Positions 45,201 to 55,424 of a DNA stretch of 64,000 bases are shown here, in pieces. The notes beneath the pieces were generated by a model. That model worked only from the letters and a program-made list of their open reading frames with translations. It was not told the origin of the DNA and ran no database searches. Position numbers and translations under genes: made by a program. The DNA is taken from assembly GCA_028023455.1 (NCBI GenBank), contig JAQFVV010012420.1:2788001-2852000 (forward strand), in the 5' to 3' direction. The stretch's first letter is position 1. Every line of letters begins with the position of its first letter. The DNA comes from Epiperipatus broadwayi (Eukaryota; Onychophora; Udeonychophora; Euonychophora; Peripatidae).

Positions 45201-46943
45201 TAATTTATTTCCTCTTTATTGCAACTTAATGACCATCTATAATATACTTATTTTATTTTTTAAAATCAAGATTTTCAACATCTCATTTCTAAGCTGTTTT
45301 TTTTATCCCATGCTGTTTTGTCCGTGTTTTTTTATTACTGGAAACAATTGAAAGCATTTTAGTTTAGCTTTCTCCATGCATTTTAGTTGATAGAAACTTG
45401 GTTTTCATGCTTTTTCAGTGTTATTCTTGTTAGTGCAAAGTCAATTTTTTCTTGTTAATCTCATTTCTGATATTAGACAATGAATTTTATCATTTTATAT
45501 GACCAAAATAAATCACCTTTAATCTGGTAATTTTAGTTTTAGTAGAAATATTCATCTGACTGACTTTTTTTTAAATTTCACTATCAATGAGAGAAATGTA
45601 GTAACTTTAGTTATTTTGTATCAAGCTATGTGTGTGAATGACCATTTTAACAGTGATTTCTTTTTACTCATTTTATAACCATTTTTATTTAACAAAGAGC
45701 AATCAAATATTGATTTTCTAATATAAAAAAAGTGATTTTCATTAAATTCAGACAGTGACAACCTTGTACTCATTTTATGCAGTTTTAACTATCGATGGTA
45801 AATTGCTTGGAGAATATGAACTTTGAACCATAATAAAAATAAAGTATATCTATTTTTAGCATATACTTAATGTCAATAAATTAGATAACTTTTGATTTAA
45901 TATCATGCCTATATAAACACTTTTTTTTATGGCCAACTATTTATAAAAAATCCAAATCCTGTTTGAAAGTCTTTAATTATTACTTTTCAAGTTCAACCCA
46001 GATCATGGATATATCAAAGAGATGCATTATCCTCTATTATGAGACCCTTCAAAAATTATATATGTATGTACATGGAAAACTATTATTAATGTTTAAATTA
46101 GATCTTTTCATTTACTGACAGTTCTTTAAAATATGGAAACTTCTGTGGATAAAAGTATTCACGTGATATATTTTTTTAGTAATACTAAAAAAAATTTAGT
46201 TTATAGAAAATAAACGAGTAACCCCTTTCTGACACAATAGCTTAGTGATTAAATGGAAAGGTTTTTTTAAAACAATAAATTAAAGAAAGGCAATTGTTAG
46301 AAAGTGTGAAATTCTTTCAACAATAAAGCTTTATCAAAGTTTATAAAAAAAATGTACAGAAATAATTTAACTGGAAGTTGGATAATGAAGCTGGTAATTA
46401 ATTATCTAGGGGAAAAAATGTTGAAATTGGAGAGTTATTTTAATAAAATAAAAAGTTAAATTTCAATAATTATTAAAAATAATAGAATAATTAAAAAAAA
46501 CTTTTATGAAATTTATATGTCATTAAATTCTGCATCCAATAGTAGAGTATTATGAATTAACAATAATCCATGATTATCGGCATAAGTTGCTTGCCATAAC
46601 GTATCTTTTTTAATTATGTAATGACATCATTACATAATTAAAGTATCTTTAATGATGTTAGGAGCTTGTTTTAAATATATCTTTATTATTAACTATTTAA
46701 GTATAAATAGATAGACCTATCATAAATGATTACCATATCCAAAACCCTGAAGCAAAATTTTTTACGTTTTAAACAGGCTTATAATTTTTTCTTCAAATAA
46801 CTAGCACACAACTAATAGACTAGCTAGCTCATTTTTAATTTTTAAATTGGTAATGCATTCTTCTTTGAAGGACTGATAGAGAAGTCTTTGCTCTGTATTG
46901 GGCTTTTAAAGGCAGGTCATCTTTTACTTATTTAAGTCCTTGT
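45200..46943. other. AT-rich region; one perfect small palindrome
   Basis: A palindrome at about 46609-46642 (TTAATTATGTAATG, ACAT, CATTACATAATTAA) lies between repeated AGTATCTTT/GTATCTTT flanks. Nothing else is supported. Confidence 0.5.
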
Positions 46944-46953
46944 ATATTTTAAA

Positions 46954-47785
46954 AAAAATGGGAAACTAAAGGAATGAAAGTAAATGGAGAGTATTTAAGT
47001 CATTTAGATTTTGCAGATGATGTAGTTGTTTTTGCAAATAATGCTTTAGAGCTGCAGGAAATGTTGCAGGAGTTAGCAGATGAAAGTAGAACAGTAGGAC
47101 TAAAGATAAATGTTAAAAAGACTAAAGTAATGTTTAATCGATTTGCTCAAAATATAAAAATAAAGATTGATTATGAAGAGTTAGAAGAAGTTAACAGTTA
47201 CAAATACCTAGGTCAGATTATTAATACAGATGGAAACATAATGGAGGAAATTAATCATAGAATTAAACTTGGTTGGAGTGCTTTTGGTAGAAATAACTTG
47301 ATACTAAAAGGAAATATGCCTATGTGTTTGAAAAGAATGGTTTTTAACAAATATGTTTTACCAGTTCTTACTTATGGATCTGAGACTTGGACACTTAATA
47401 GAAGAGCAATACAGAGACTTCAGACCACTCAAAGGAGTATGGAGAGATGTATGTTGGGAGTAACAAGAAGAGATCGAAAACGCAATGTATGGGTAAGACA
47501 ACAAACAGGTGTTACTGACCTTATTGAAAAAATTAAAAGATTGAAATGGAGTTGGGCTGGACATATTGCTAGAAGAAATGATAATAGATGGACAATTGAA
47601 ATTTTAAACTGGATTCCAAGAGATTGTAAAAGACCCAGAAAGAGACCACATGTGAGATGGATGGATGAAATAAAATGTGCAGGGGTGTTGTGGAAAAGAG
47701 AAGCTAAAGATCGGAAAAGATGGATTAAACTTGGAGAGACCTTCATCCTGCAGTGGATTGATAATGGTTGATGATGATGATGATG
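46954..47785 (+). mobile_element. RTE-type non-LTR retrotransposon, 5' truncated, with target duplication
   Basis: ATATTTTAAA at 46944-46953 recurs at about 47786-47795, just after the (TGA)n tail, and is the likely 10-bp target-site duplication. The insert begins inside the RT domain and ends in a short (TGATGA)n microsatellite, as RTE elements do in place of poly(A). It is the best-preserved RTE copy in the window. Confidence 0.8.
46974..47771 (+). CDS. RTE-type reverse transcriptase, C-terminal 265 residues (truncated copy)
   Basis: An open frame with no stop. It has EYLSHLDFADDVVVFANN with the catalytic FADD box (about residues 12-17; LRFADD in relatives), then NVKKTKVMFN (about 48-57), YKYLGQIINTDGN (about 76-88), KYVLPVLTYGSETWTLNRRA (about 125-144), LKWSWAGHIARRNDNRW (about 189-205), KRPHVRWMDEIK and LGETFILQWIDNG at the end. 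These are the standard blocks of the RTE/BovB-like RT C terminus. RT motifs A and B and the endonuclease are missing, so it cannot act alone. The Met at 46974 is internal to the parent ORF (KVNGEYLSHL is mid-protein). The stop codon is the first TGA of the 3' tail. The open frame suggests recent insertion. Confidence 0.9.
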   Translation: MKVNGEYLSHLDFADDVVVFANNALELQEMLQELADESRTVGLKINVKKTKVMFNRFAQNIKIKIDYEELEEVNSYKYLGQIINTDGNIMEEINHRIKLGWSAFGRNNLILKGNMPMCLKRMVFNKYVLPVLTYGSETWTLNRRAIQRLQTTQRSMERCMLGVTRRDRKRNVWVRQQTGVTDLIEKIKRLKWSWAGHIARRNDNRWTIEILNWIPRDCKRPRKRPHVRWMDEIKCAGVLWKREAKDRKRWIKLGETFILQWIDNG

Positions 47786-47795
47786 ATATTTTAAA

Positions 47796-49065
47796 TAGGC
47801 TTCAAATGACTATGAAAAGACTTATTTATACAAATACAGAAAAAAACCAAGGACATTATTCAATCTAAAGTGAACAAATACAATCCAAATTAAAAACTGT
47901 ATGTCTATACCCCAGGTGATTTTTTTAACAATGCATATTAGAAATATTTTATACTTTCAAAAACTTTCACACCCAAAAATAAAATCTTTAATTCATACAT
48001 TTAATTATAATTTTTTCTAATTAAAATAGAGTAATTTGTTTAGATATAGCTGGGATTGACTAAAAAGAGAAAAAGCCCATTTTATAAAATATTCTGGGGG
48101 GGGGGGGTAATATGTCTACTTATTCCTTCTAATGGTATATTTAAATTTTAACTTTACCTTTTAAACAGTATTTATATTAAAAACTTTCTAAATATTTAAT
48201 TTTAAGGGTTCATCTCTGATCATTGTTTATATAATCTTATAGCACTCATATTTATATATAAATGATCACTTCAAATTATTATTGTTTAAAATATAATATC
48301 AATTGCAATTGTTAGATCAACAATGAATATTTATATTACAAGTTGTAACCCAAAGGTTAGTATCAATTTATAAATCAATTACAAATTTGTTATTATTAAT
48401 TTATTGTCACATAAAACATTTAGAGTCCTGCAAAGAAGTTAGAATAATAAAGCTGGAGAGGCAAAAAACTATTTTAATATAAATTCTCAACATGTTCTGA
48501 CACAATAAAAATTCAAAACAAGTCTTGAACTATATTTATCAAAATTTGACAATAATATGAACATACAAAGCAAAAAAAAATAATCTAAGTGGAGTAATAA
48601 TTATTTGTTTTGGGCTGCCCTGGGTGATTTACTACAAACAAAGAGGGATGTACTTAAGAGCTAGTTTTCTGGATTGAAGCTCTACCTTCCAGTATTCAAA
48701 TATCATATGATCTTTAGAATATCAAAACATTATATTATTTTTAATATGCAATTATTTTTTTTTTGGCTGAATCGATTTATTTCAGTTTTCAACAATCGGC
48801 GCTTCGCAAATTAAAATATTAATTATTTTTTTAATAAGTTCAACTTACATTTAGACTCAAAATGGTTTTGCAAAGTAGTTCAATTCAGCAGACTGTTCTT
48901 AAATCTCTCACCCCTCTCACATTTTCATCATTCAATAATTGATTCAATAATCTTTTCCTCAGTAATCAAGTTGACTCTTGTTACTAATTCAATTACTCTG
49001 TTCTAAAATATTGTGATTATCACTATAGATATCAATACCCTGACATATATAAATATGTTTTGAAA
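47796..49065. other. AT-rich stretch; G homopolymer; decayed SINE-like piece
   Basis: A run of 12 G lies at 48096-48107, striking in this composition. CTGGATTGAAGCTC at about 48.67 kb may be a decayed SINE family 2 piece. No gene. Confidence 0.5.
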
Positions 49066-49080
49066 ATTAGTATATATTAT
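49066..49080. repeat. Left target-site duplication of the inverted RTE copy
   Basis: ATTAGTATATATTAT here is repeated exactly at 49888-49902. It lies directly outside the RTE tail. Confidence 0.8.
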
Positions 49081-49608
49081 CATCATCATTATCAATCCAC
49101 TGCAGGATGAAGCTCTCTCCAAGTTCAATCCATCTTCTCCAATCTTTAGCTTCTCTTCTACACATCACCCCTGCACACTTTCTTATTTCATTCATTCATC
49201 TCACATGTGATCTCTTTCTGGGTCTTTTACAATCTCTTGGAATCCAGTTTATGATTTTAATTGTCCATCTATTATAATCTCTTCTAACAATATGCCCAGC
49301 CCAACTCTGCTTCAGTCTTTTAATTTTTTCAGTGAGGTCAGATCTCTTCTTGTTACTCCCAACATGCATCCATCCATACTTCTTTGAGTGGTCTGAAGTC
49401 TCTGTATTGCTCTTCTATTAAGTGTCCAAGTCTCAGATCCATAAGTGAGAACTGATAAAACACATTTATTAAAAACCTTCCTTTTCAAACACATAGGCAT
49501 ATTTCCTTTTAGTATCAAATTATTTCTACCAAAAGCACTCCAACCAAGTTTAATTCTATGATTAATTTCATCTATTATGTTTCCATCTGTATTAATAATC
49601 TTGCAGCA
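49081..49608 (-). pseudogene. RTE RT C-terminal half, sense on minus strand
   Basis: The frame from about 49599 to 49312 encodes INTDGNIIDEINHRIKLGWS, the SETWTLNRRAIQRL block and GVTRRD. It is then interrupted where about 41 bp are missing relative to the 47.46-kb copy (between GVTRRD and the LIEKIKRLK block). The remaining sequence to 49081 matches LKW-AGHIxRR, WI-RDCKRPRK and ESFILQWIDN in broken frames. Nonfunctional. Confidence 0.85.
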
Positions 49609-49887
49609 GTGCTGCAAGAAGTATTTTGTGGATTAAATTTGGAAGCTAAAGGAGTGAAAGTAAATGGAGATTATTTAAGTCATTTAGATTTTGCAGATGA
49701 TGTAGTTGTTTTTGCAAATAATGCTTTAGAGCTGCAGGAAATATCAGATAAAAGTAGGAAAGTAGGACTAAAGATAAATGTTAAAAAGTCTAAAGTAATG
49801 TTTAATGGATTTTCTCAAAATATAAAAATAAAGATTGATTATGATGACTTAGAAGAAGTTAACAGCTACAAATACCTTGATCAGATT
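49609..49887 (+). pseudogene. RTE RT middle segment, on plus strand (inverted part)
   Basis: This encodes LQEVFCGLNLEAKGVKVNGD, then YLSHLDFADDVVVFANNALE (FADD box), with a small in-frame deletion at LQE-ISDKSRKVG relative to LQEMLQELADESRTVG, then NVKKSKVMFNGF and YKYLDQII. It extends about 35 residues further upstream than the 46.97-kb copy. The frame runs on into target DNA to a stop at 49911. Confidence 0.85.
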
Positions 49888-49902
49888 ATTAGTATATATT
49901 AT
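49888..49902. repeat. Right target-site duplication of the inverted RTE copy
   Basis: Exact copy of 49066-49080. It partly coincides with the element's own ATTATTA at the break, a microhomology. Confidence 0.8.
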
Positions 49903-50450
49903 AAAATATAATATTTACAATAGAAGCAATATATATAACAAATGGCTTTTTTTTCATTATTACAATGAGATTTAAGATTAAAAACTTGATCACAGTTATA
50001 TTAACAATAGTATGCCAAATTCTATTTGCAAATAAATATTAGTATAACGAGCCAACTGTATATTAATACCAAAATACAATATAATCATTACTAATGGAAA
50101 ATTTTGATTGACTAACATCTTTTTAATTTATTCTATCATATGCAAACAATTAGCTGTAGATGTGATTTTTTCACAACATATTTTTTTCTTATAAAAAAAT
50201 CAAATGGTTTATTGCCCAGAAGTTTATAAGAAGTTCGAGCACTGAAAATTATAGATTTGGGCTGTGATTCAATATGTGGTTCTTGAGGTCCAAATTCTGC
50301 CCTTTTAGCACTGCATCAAATCATGATGATAAAACATTGTTTTTTATGATACAATGCATAAATTAAGCTATAAATTTGTTGATAATCAAATGAAAACCAG
50401 TTAATAAAATTATCATCCAGTGAAAAAGTCACTAAAAGGGGAAAATTTAG
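49903..50450. other. AT-rich stretch with no recognised feature
   Basis: Nothing supported, apart from AGAAGTTCGAGCAC near 50.23 kb, which is B-box-like but has no partner A box. Confidence 0.45.
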
Positions 50451-50451
50451 T

Positions 50452-50540
50452 GTTGGTGGCCGAGTGGTTAGCACAGCTGCCTTACAAGCAGTTGTCCCGG
50501 GGTTCGCTTCCCGGCTGATGCTTTGACATAAAAAAAAAAA
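50452..50540 (+). mobile_element. tRNA-derived SINE, family 1, with A-tail
   Basis: TGGTGGCCGAGTGGTTAGC (a near-canonical A box), CTGCCTTACAAGCAG (anticodon-arm-like stem with loop CTTACAA), GGGGTTCGCTTCCCGG (B box), TGATGCTTTGACAT and an A run at 50530-50540. This is the most tRNA-like copy in the window. It still lacks pairing acceptor ends and has an A-tail. Confidence 0.85.
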
Positions 50541-50544
50541 TAGA

Positions 50545-51395
50545 AACCTATTACTATAAAGTGCTGAAAACTTTGAAATTATTCAAAGAGAAGTCAATCT
50601 CTGATAATGTGCTATTTCTTAAATATTACAAATCTCTACACACTCTCCCACCGGTAAGAATTTAAAAAACTTAAATGAATCACTTAAGTTTAGAGTATAC
50701 ATTCTATATACACCAATTCTTACAGACCATGCTTAAATCAGGGCTTGAGTCTATTGTGTGTGATATTATAACCAAATATTCAATAGTACAAATCTATTTA
50801 ACCTATCGCAGGAGAAAGACAGTGTCTCATTTTTAACCACCTATGATTAGACAAACATGACTTATAAATGTAAACCTATTATTATAAAGTGCTGAAAACT
50901 TTGAAATTATTCAAATGGAAGTCAGCTCTGATAATACACTATTTTTTAAATATTATAAATCTCCACACACTCTCCCACCGGTAAGAATTTAAAAAACTTA
51001 AGTGAATGACTTAAGTTTAGAGCATACATTCTATATACACCATGCTTAAATCAGGGTTTGAGTCTATTGTGTGCCTGATGTTATAATCTAATATTCAAGT
51101 TTTCAGCACTTTATAATAGTAGGTTTACATTTATAGGTCGTGTTTGTCTAATCATAGGTGATTAAAAATGATATGTACAATTGAATATTTGATTATAACA
51201 TCATGCACATAATAGACTCAAGCCCTGATTTAAGTATGGTCTGTAAAAGTTGGTGTATATAGAATGTACGCTCTAAACTTAAGTGATTCACTCAAGTTTT
51301 TTAAAATTCTTATCAGTGGGAGAGAGTGCGAAGATTTATAATATTTAAGAAATAGTGCATTATCAGAGATTGATTTCCGTTTGAATAATATAAAA
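50545..51395. repeat. Composite repeat: unit, direct copy, inverted copy
   Basis: Unit 1 (about 50545-50870; CTATTACTATAAAGTGCTGA, CTCTCCCACCGGTAAGAAT, AAATCAGGGCTTGAGTCTAT) is repeated directly, with deletions, at about 50876-51095. It is then present inverted at about 51095-51395 (AGCACTTTATAATAGTAGGT, ATAGACTCAAGCCCTGATTT, TTCTTATCAGTGGGAGA). The inverted copy pairs mainly with unit 1, leaving unit 2 in the loop. Related to the smaller repeat at 55.43 kb. Non-coding. Confidence 0.85.
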
Positions 51396-51399
51396 AAAT

Positions 51400-52480
51400 A
51401 GATAAATATTTTAGAGAAATCATAGTGTGATACAATACGATTTGTTAGCTATCTGATAGAATGCATACCAAAATGCTAAATCATTATTAAATATTAAAAA
51501 CAAGAGTTGCCATGAAAATTGAAAACAAGACTACAGTTTACTTGAAAATAAAGTCACCAAAAGTTATCTAAGCATTATAAATTAATTATTAAAAAAAATC
51601 TATTACACATTAAAAGTGTAAATTATATTAACAGCATAACAACAAGCATTTCTTTAAATCAATATTAATAAACATACTTTAATTTTATCACCAAATTGTA
51701 CATTTTTAGGATTACATTGTCAAGATATCGTAAGTGATGTAGCATAGTGTGAGAAGTAAAGTTGCTGGATTAAAGATCAACCCAAATATATTATCTGCTT
51801 GAATGTCACATGACTGCCTGATCAATTAACTATTTAATTTTTTGTAAATGCCATGATGTTTTTATTTTATTTTTTACTGGCATCATAAATAATTATAGAA
51901 TTTAGAAAATTTATTTAAATCACACAAAGCAAATAAAGTCTCTCCAGCATCTTCTTCTGAGAAACAAGAAAGGCATTCATTATTCACTATCTGAATTAGA
52001 TAATTCAGTAATTAGCTAAGAATAAACTACTTTTTCCTTTGAGCCTTTCCTCATATTTAAAACCAAAATCATAAACATGAGGTGCTTTAAAAAATTATAA
52101 TATAAAATTATACTCATTTTGCTTGCTAAGTTTTAGGTAATAATAATCATTCTATATTACATCACTTAAATCTCATTTTGACAGTCATTATCTGACAGTT
52201 TTACTCATAATCTTCATTTATGTATGCTTTTATTTTTGATATAACTTGTACATCATTTTACATTATTATATTTATTAAACTATTTTATTTATTGCTATAT
52301 ACTTGTTATATTATACGTTCATTTACTCTTACATTAATCTTTTATTTATAATTTTACATTAACATTATTTTATTAATGTCTTGTCACATTTAATCAAAAT
52401 GGATCTTTTTTTGACGGTATTATAATTATTGATCTACTTGTTTCCCTTAGTATATGTGTGTTATTATTAGTTTCAAAATT
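51400..52480. other. AT-rich stretch with one decayed SINE family 2 piece
   Basis: TGCTTGAATGTCACATGACT then GCCTGATCAATTAACTA (about 51795-51830), with GCTGGATTAAAG upstream, marks a decayed SINE family 2 copy at about 51.74-51.84 kb on the plus strand. Nothing else. Confidence 0.45.
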
Positions 52481-52484
52481 GCTT

Positions 52485-52512
52485 GGCCGATGCTATGACA
52501 CATGAAAAAAAA
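52485..52512 (+). mobile_element. SINE family 1 tail fragment
   Basis: GGCCGATGCTATGACACATG followed by an A run is identical in layout to the 3' end of the family 1 SINE. The tRNA-like body is absent, so this is a severely 5'-truncated insertion. Confidence 0.6.
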
Positions 52513-52954
52513 TTGCATTAATAAATGATCTTAATAACATTTATTCTTAATATCTTGGGAAATAATTCTATATTTTATTTCTTACCATATTATGAAAGAT
52601 TATTTTGGTATTCTGAAACTCCAATACGACACATTTATTAATTAATTGATAACTGTTTATTTGTTTAGTCTTTTTTATAATTTTTTTTACAGGAAGTTCT
52701 TTATTTTGTAATTTCAATGAATACATTTTAAAAATGTCGATTTTTTATTTTATTTTGTAAAAACTATAAAATAACTACTTTTAAGCATTTTTTTTTTGTG
52801 TAATTCATAAAATCACACAATATTTTTTTAAATAGCAATTCTAATAATTTTTTGATTTGTTTATTTAATATGTAAATCAATGTTATATCTTACTTATGAA
52901 ACTCATAATGTCTTAGTAATACTAGAATTACATAATTATTATTTAATATATGAA

Positions 52955-54290
52955 ATACAGGCATTTTTCATATACCTGGAGTTTAATTGTAATTATAGGG
53001 GACTTGAACACGTACTTTCAAGTTTCCATCAGCCATCCACTCTATCTCATATCACCAATGCACATGATCATACATAAGTAAAAAAGATAAATGATCACCA
53101 ATATACATACTTCATGCTGAACCAACACTCATCAGTTGGTCCAGATCATCATCTTTCCCACATATATATCATCAGTGCTCAGTTTATATTAAGATAGCAA
53201 ATCTTCAAACTTTAATAAACAAGCTTCAATCTACTCCATCCTCCAACTCTTCAGCCATACATACCATTGTAAATCTGATGATGAATATTCAAATCCCATG
53301 CTGATGTCAATATTATTGTCATGCCCATGTTGATCTTAAGTCACTCTGACCTTGTGTATAGGATCTTGTCCATTTAAATACACAGGAGAGAGATGGACAG
53401 GATGCAGGCTGAATCTCTAATATTTGATATACATGCCTTCTTCATATACCTGGAGTTTAATTGTAAGTGTAGGAATTTGAGCACAGACTTTCAAGCTCTC
53501 TTCAGCTATCCATTCTATCTTACACACACATGGTCTCACAATGTGAAAAAGATAAATGATAACCAATATATATATATTTTTAATGCTAAACATTTTTTAA
53601 TGCTAAACTAATAATCATCATTTACTATCTTAATATAAACCAAGCACTGATTATGTATATGTATGGAAGATGATTATCTGGACCAATCAATGAATGCTGG
53701 TTCAGCATGAAATACATATATCTTTTTCACATGTGGGTGGTCATGTATAAAGTAGTATAAGATAGAGTGGATAAATGAAGAGAGCTTGAAAGTCTGCGTT
53801 CAAATCCCCTAAAACTACAAGTAAACTCTAGATATATGAAGTATGCCTGTATTTCAAATATTACAGATTCAGCATCCATCCTGCCCCTCCCTCTTCTATG
53901 TATTTAAATAGACAAGATCAGAGTAACTTAAGGTCATCATGGGCATGACAATAATATTAGCATCAACATAGGATTTGGATGTTCCATCATCAGATTTTCA
54001 ATGGTATGGATGGCTAAAGAGGTGGAAAATGGAGTAGATTGAAGCCTGTCCATTAAAGTTTGAAGATTTGCTGTCTTAATATAATGTGAGCACTGATTAT
54101 ATATATGTGAGAAAGATAATGATCTGAACCAGCTAATGAGTGCTGGTACAGCACAAAATATGTATATTGGTGATCATTTATCTTTTTCACATGTGTGTGG
54201 TCATGTGTATTGGTGTAAGATAGAGTGGGGAGCTGAAGGGAACTTGAAAGTCTGTATTCAAATCCCATATAATTATTATTTGTATGATTC
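52955..54290. repeat. Composite foldback: two antisense units facing two sense units
   Basis: An antisense unit runs from about 52955 to 53440 and a second, partial one from about 53440 to 53600; both begin with CTTCATATACCTGGAGTTTA-like sequence followed by GGGGACTTGAAC or AGGAATTTGAGC. Facing them are a partial sense unit (about 53620-53835) and a full one (about 53835-54290). Each sense unit ends in GAAAGTCTGCGTTCAAATCC or a close variant. The centre of symmetry is near 53.6 kb. The order is full, partial, partial inverted, full inverted. Confidence 0.85.
53640..53720 (+). ncRNA. Hammerhead-like hairpin in foldback family, best-paired copy
   Basis: TATATGTAT, a short stretch, TCAATGA (CTGATGA in other copies), ATGCTG-GTT-CAGCAT (a perfect 6-bp stem II), then GAAATACATATA. 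ATACATATA can pair with the upstream TATATGTAT over 9 bp as stem III, and GAAA is intact. Against activity: the nucleotide expected at the cleavage position is G, where hammerheads need A, C or U, and stem I is weak (TGG with CCA). Confidence 0.35.
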
Positions 54291-54299
54291 ACATATAGT

Positions 54300-55050
54300 A
54301 CTTGCAATAATAGTTATGAGTGTTGTAATTTTTTTTTTTTGCATAATCAATAAAGTTTCTTAAATTTTTTAAGCTTTTACAATATGACACCTTGTTTGAA
54401 ACCATTCTTATTGTGCTGTCACAATGATACAAATATTTGTAAAAGTTCTAGTCAATAACACCATCAAGGAATCAACTTGTCCAATATATTTTTAAAGCTA
54501 CATTACTCTGACAGAAAATTTACAGTAAAATCAGATTAGTATAATTGTGAAATGCTGTAAAATTGTAATTTACTGAAAAATAAAAAAAATTAAAGCAGTT
54601 TTATTTTTATCTACAAATAAATTTTGCATTTATTAGTTATTCGAAATACACCTGAGTCAGCTTCCTCAGAAAACACGCGCAAACGAAATCGCACAAAAAT
54701 AGATGTAACTTACCTTGAAAAAGGGGAGATACGGACTGTGATTTTTCAAAAATTGCATAAAAGCAAAGCACCAATGTAAAATTACTTTAAAATTCGCACA
54801 AAAAAAAAAAAAAAATAAGGAAATAAAATATGACTAATAAAAAATTTCAAATTTGAAAAAAATTGATACAAGACAAACTTTTTTTAACTGTAATATTTAA
54901 TTTTATTCAAAACAATATATTTTTATGCATAATTAACAGTAATTTCAATTTTTTATACATGTTTTAATTATTATCACTATTTGCCAATAAACAGGTTTGT
55001 TTGCAAACTGATAAAAAAAATCAGATTCTTCTCAAGAGGAAATACAACTA
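54300..55050. other. AT-rich stretch with no recognised feature
   Basis: A slightly less AT-biased patch at 54.65-54.75 kb has no frame. Runs of A at 54801-54816. Confidence 0.45.
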
Positions 55051-55055
55051 GCACC

Positions 55056-55099
55056 AACGTCACTCTCACGTTGTGTTAACGTCACTCTCACGTTGTGTT
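55056..55099 (+). repeat. Perfect 22-bp tandem duplication
   Basis: AACGTCACTCTCACGTTGTG followed by TT occurs at 55056-55077 and again at 55078-55099, identical. Each unit contains AACGT..ACGTT, a small palindrome. Confidence 0.95.
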
Positions 55100-55424
55100 A
55101 ATGGTTTTCTGGTGACAACATAATTAGTAATTAATCTAACAACTAAAAATTAAATTCTTATTTTTGTCTTTAATTTTTTAATTTTCAATTTTAATTGTGC
55201 TCACTGCTATTATTCACCTTTTAAAAATAAACTTGCGGATACTAAATGATTAATAATTGATTACGTTCTTTTTTAAAAAGCAAAAACAGAATGTGATTTA
55301 AAATGCAAAATTAACACGTGCAATGTTTGAACAAATTTACATTATAATCTTGTAAAATTTAATGTGTGTATACATAAAATGTGGAAATCATGATTTTAAT
55401 TTCATTATTGCATAAAATCTTATT

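Larger units (their letters stand above)
49081..49887. mobile_element. RTE-type insertion with internal (5') inversion
   Basis: The 3' half of the RTE sits on the minus strand (49081 to about 49608) with its tail, read as TGATGATGATAATAT, at the left. The 5' half sits on the plus strand (about 49609-49887). The two halves meet at one point of the protein: the plus half ends at YLDQII and the minus half begins at IINTDGN. A 15-bp target-site duplication encloses the whole. Read on the minus strand, this is inverted upstream segment, then sense downstream segment, then tail, which is the twin-priming structure. A near-palindrome CTTGCAGCA-G-TGCTGCAAG lies at the junction. Confidence 0.85.

Noticed and set aside
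47429-47746. Minus-strand frames of 68 and 105 residues under the RTE ORF
   Set aside because: Antisense shadows of the RTE coding sequence.
48096-48107. G12 run as a G-quadruplex or functional element
   Set aside because: A single homopolymer run without spaced G tracts; most simply microsatellite slippage.
50452-50530. Possible functional tRNA gene
   Set aside because: A and B boxes are good, but acceptor ends do not pair, the variable segment is odd, and an A-tail and dispersed copies show a SINE.
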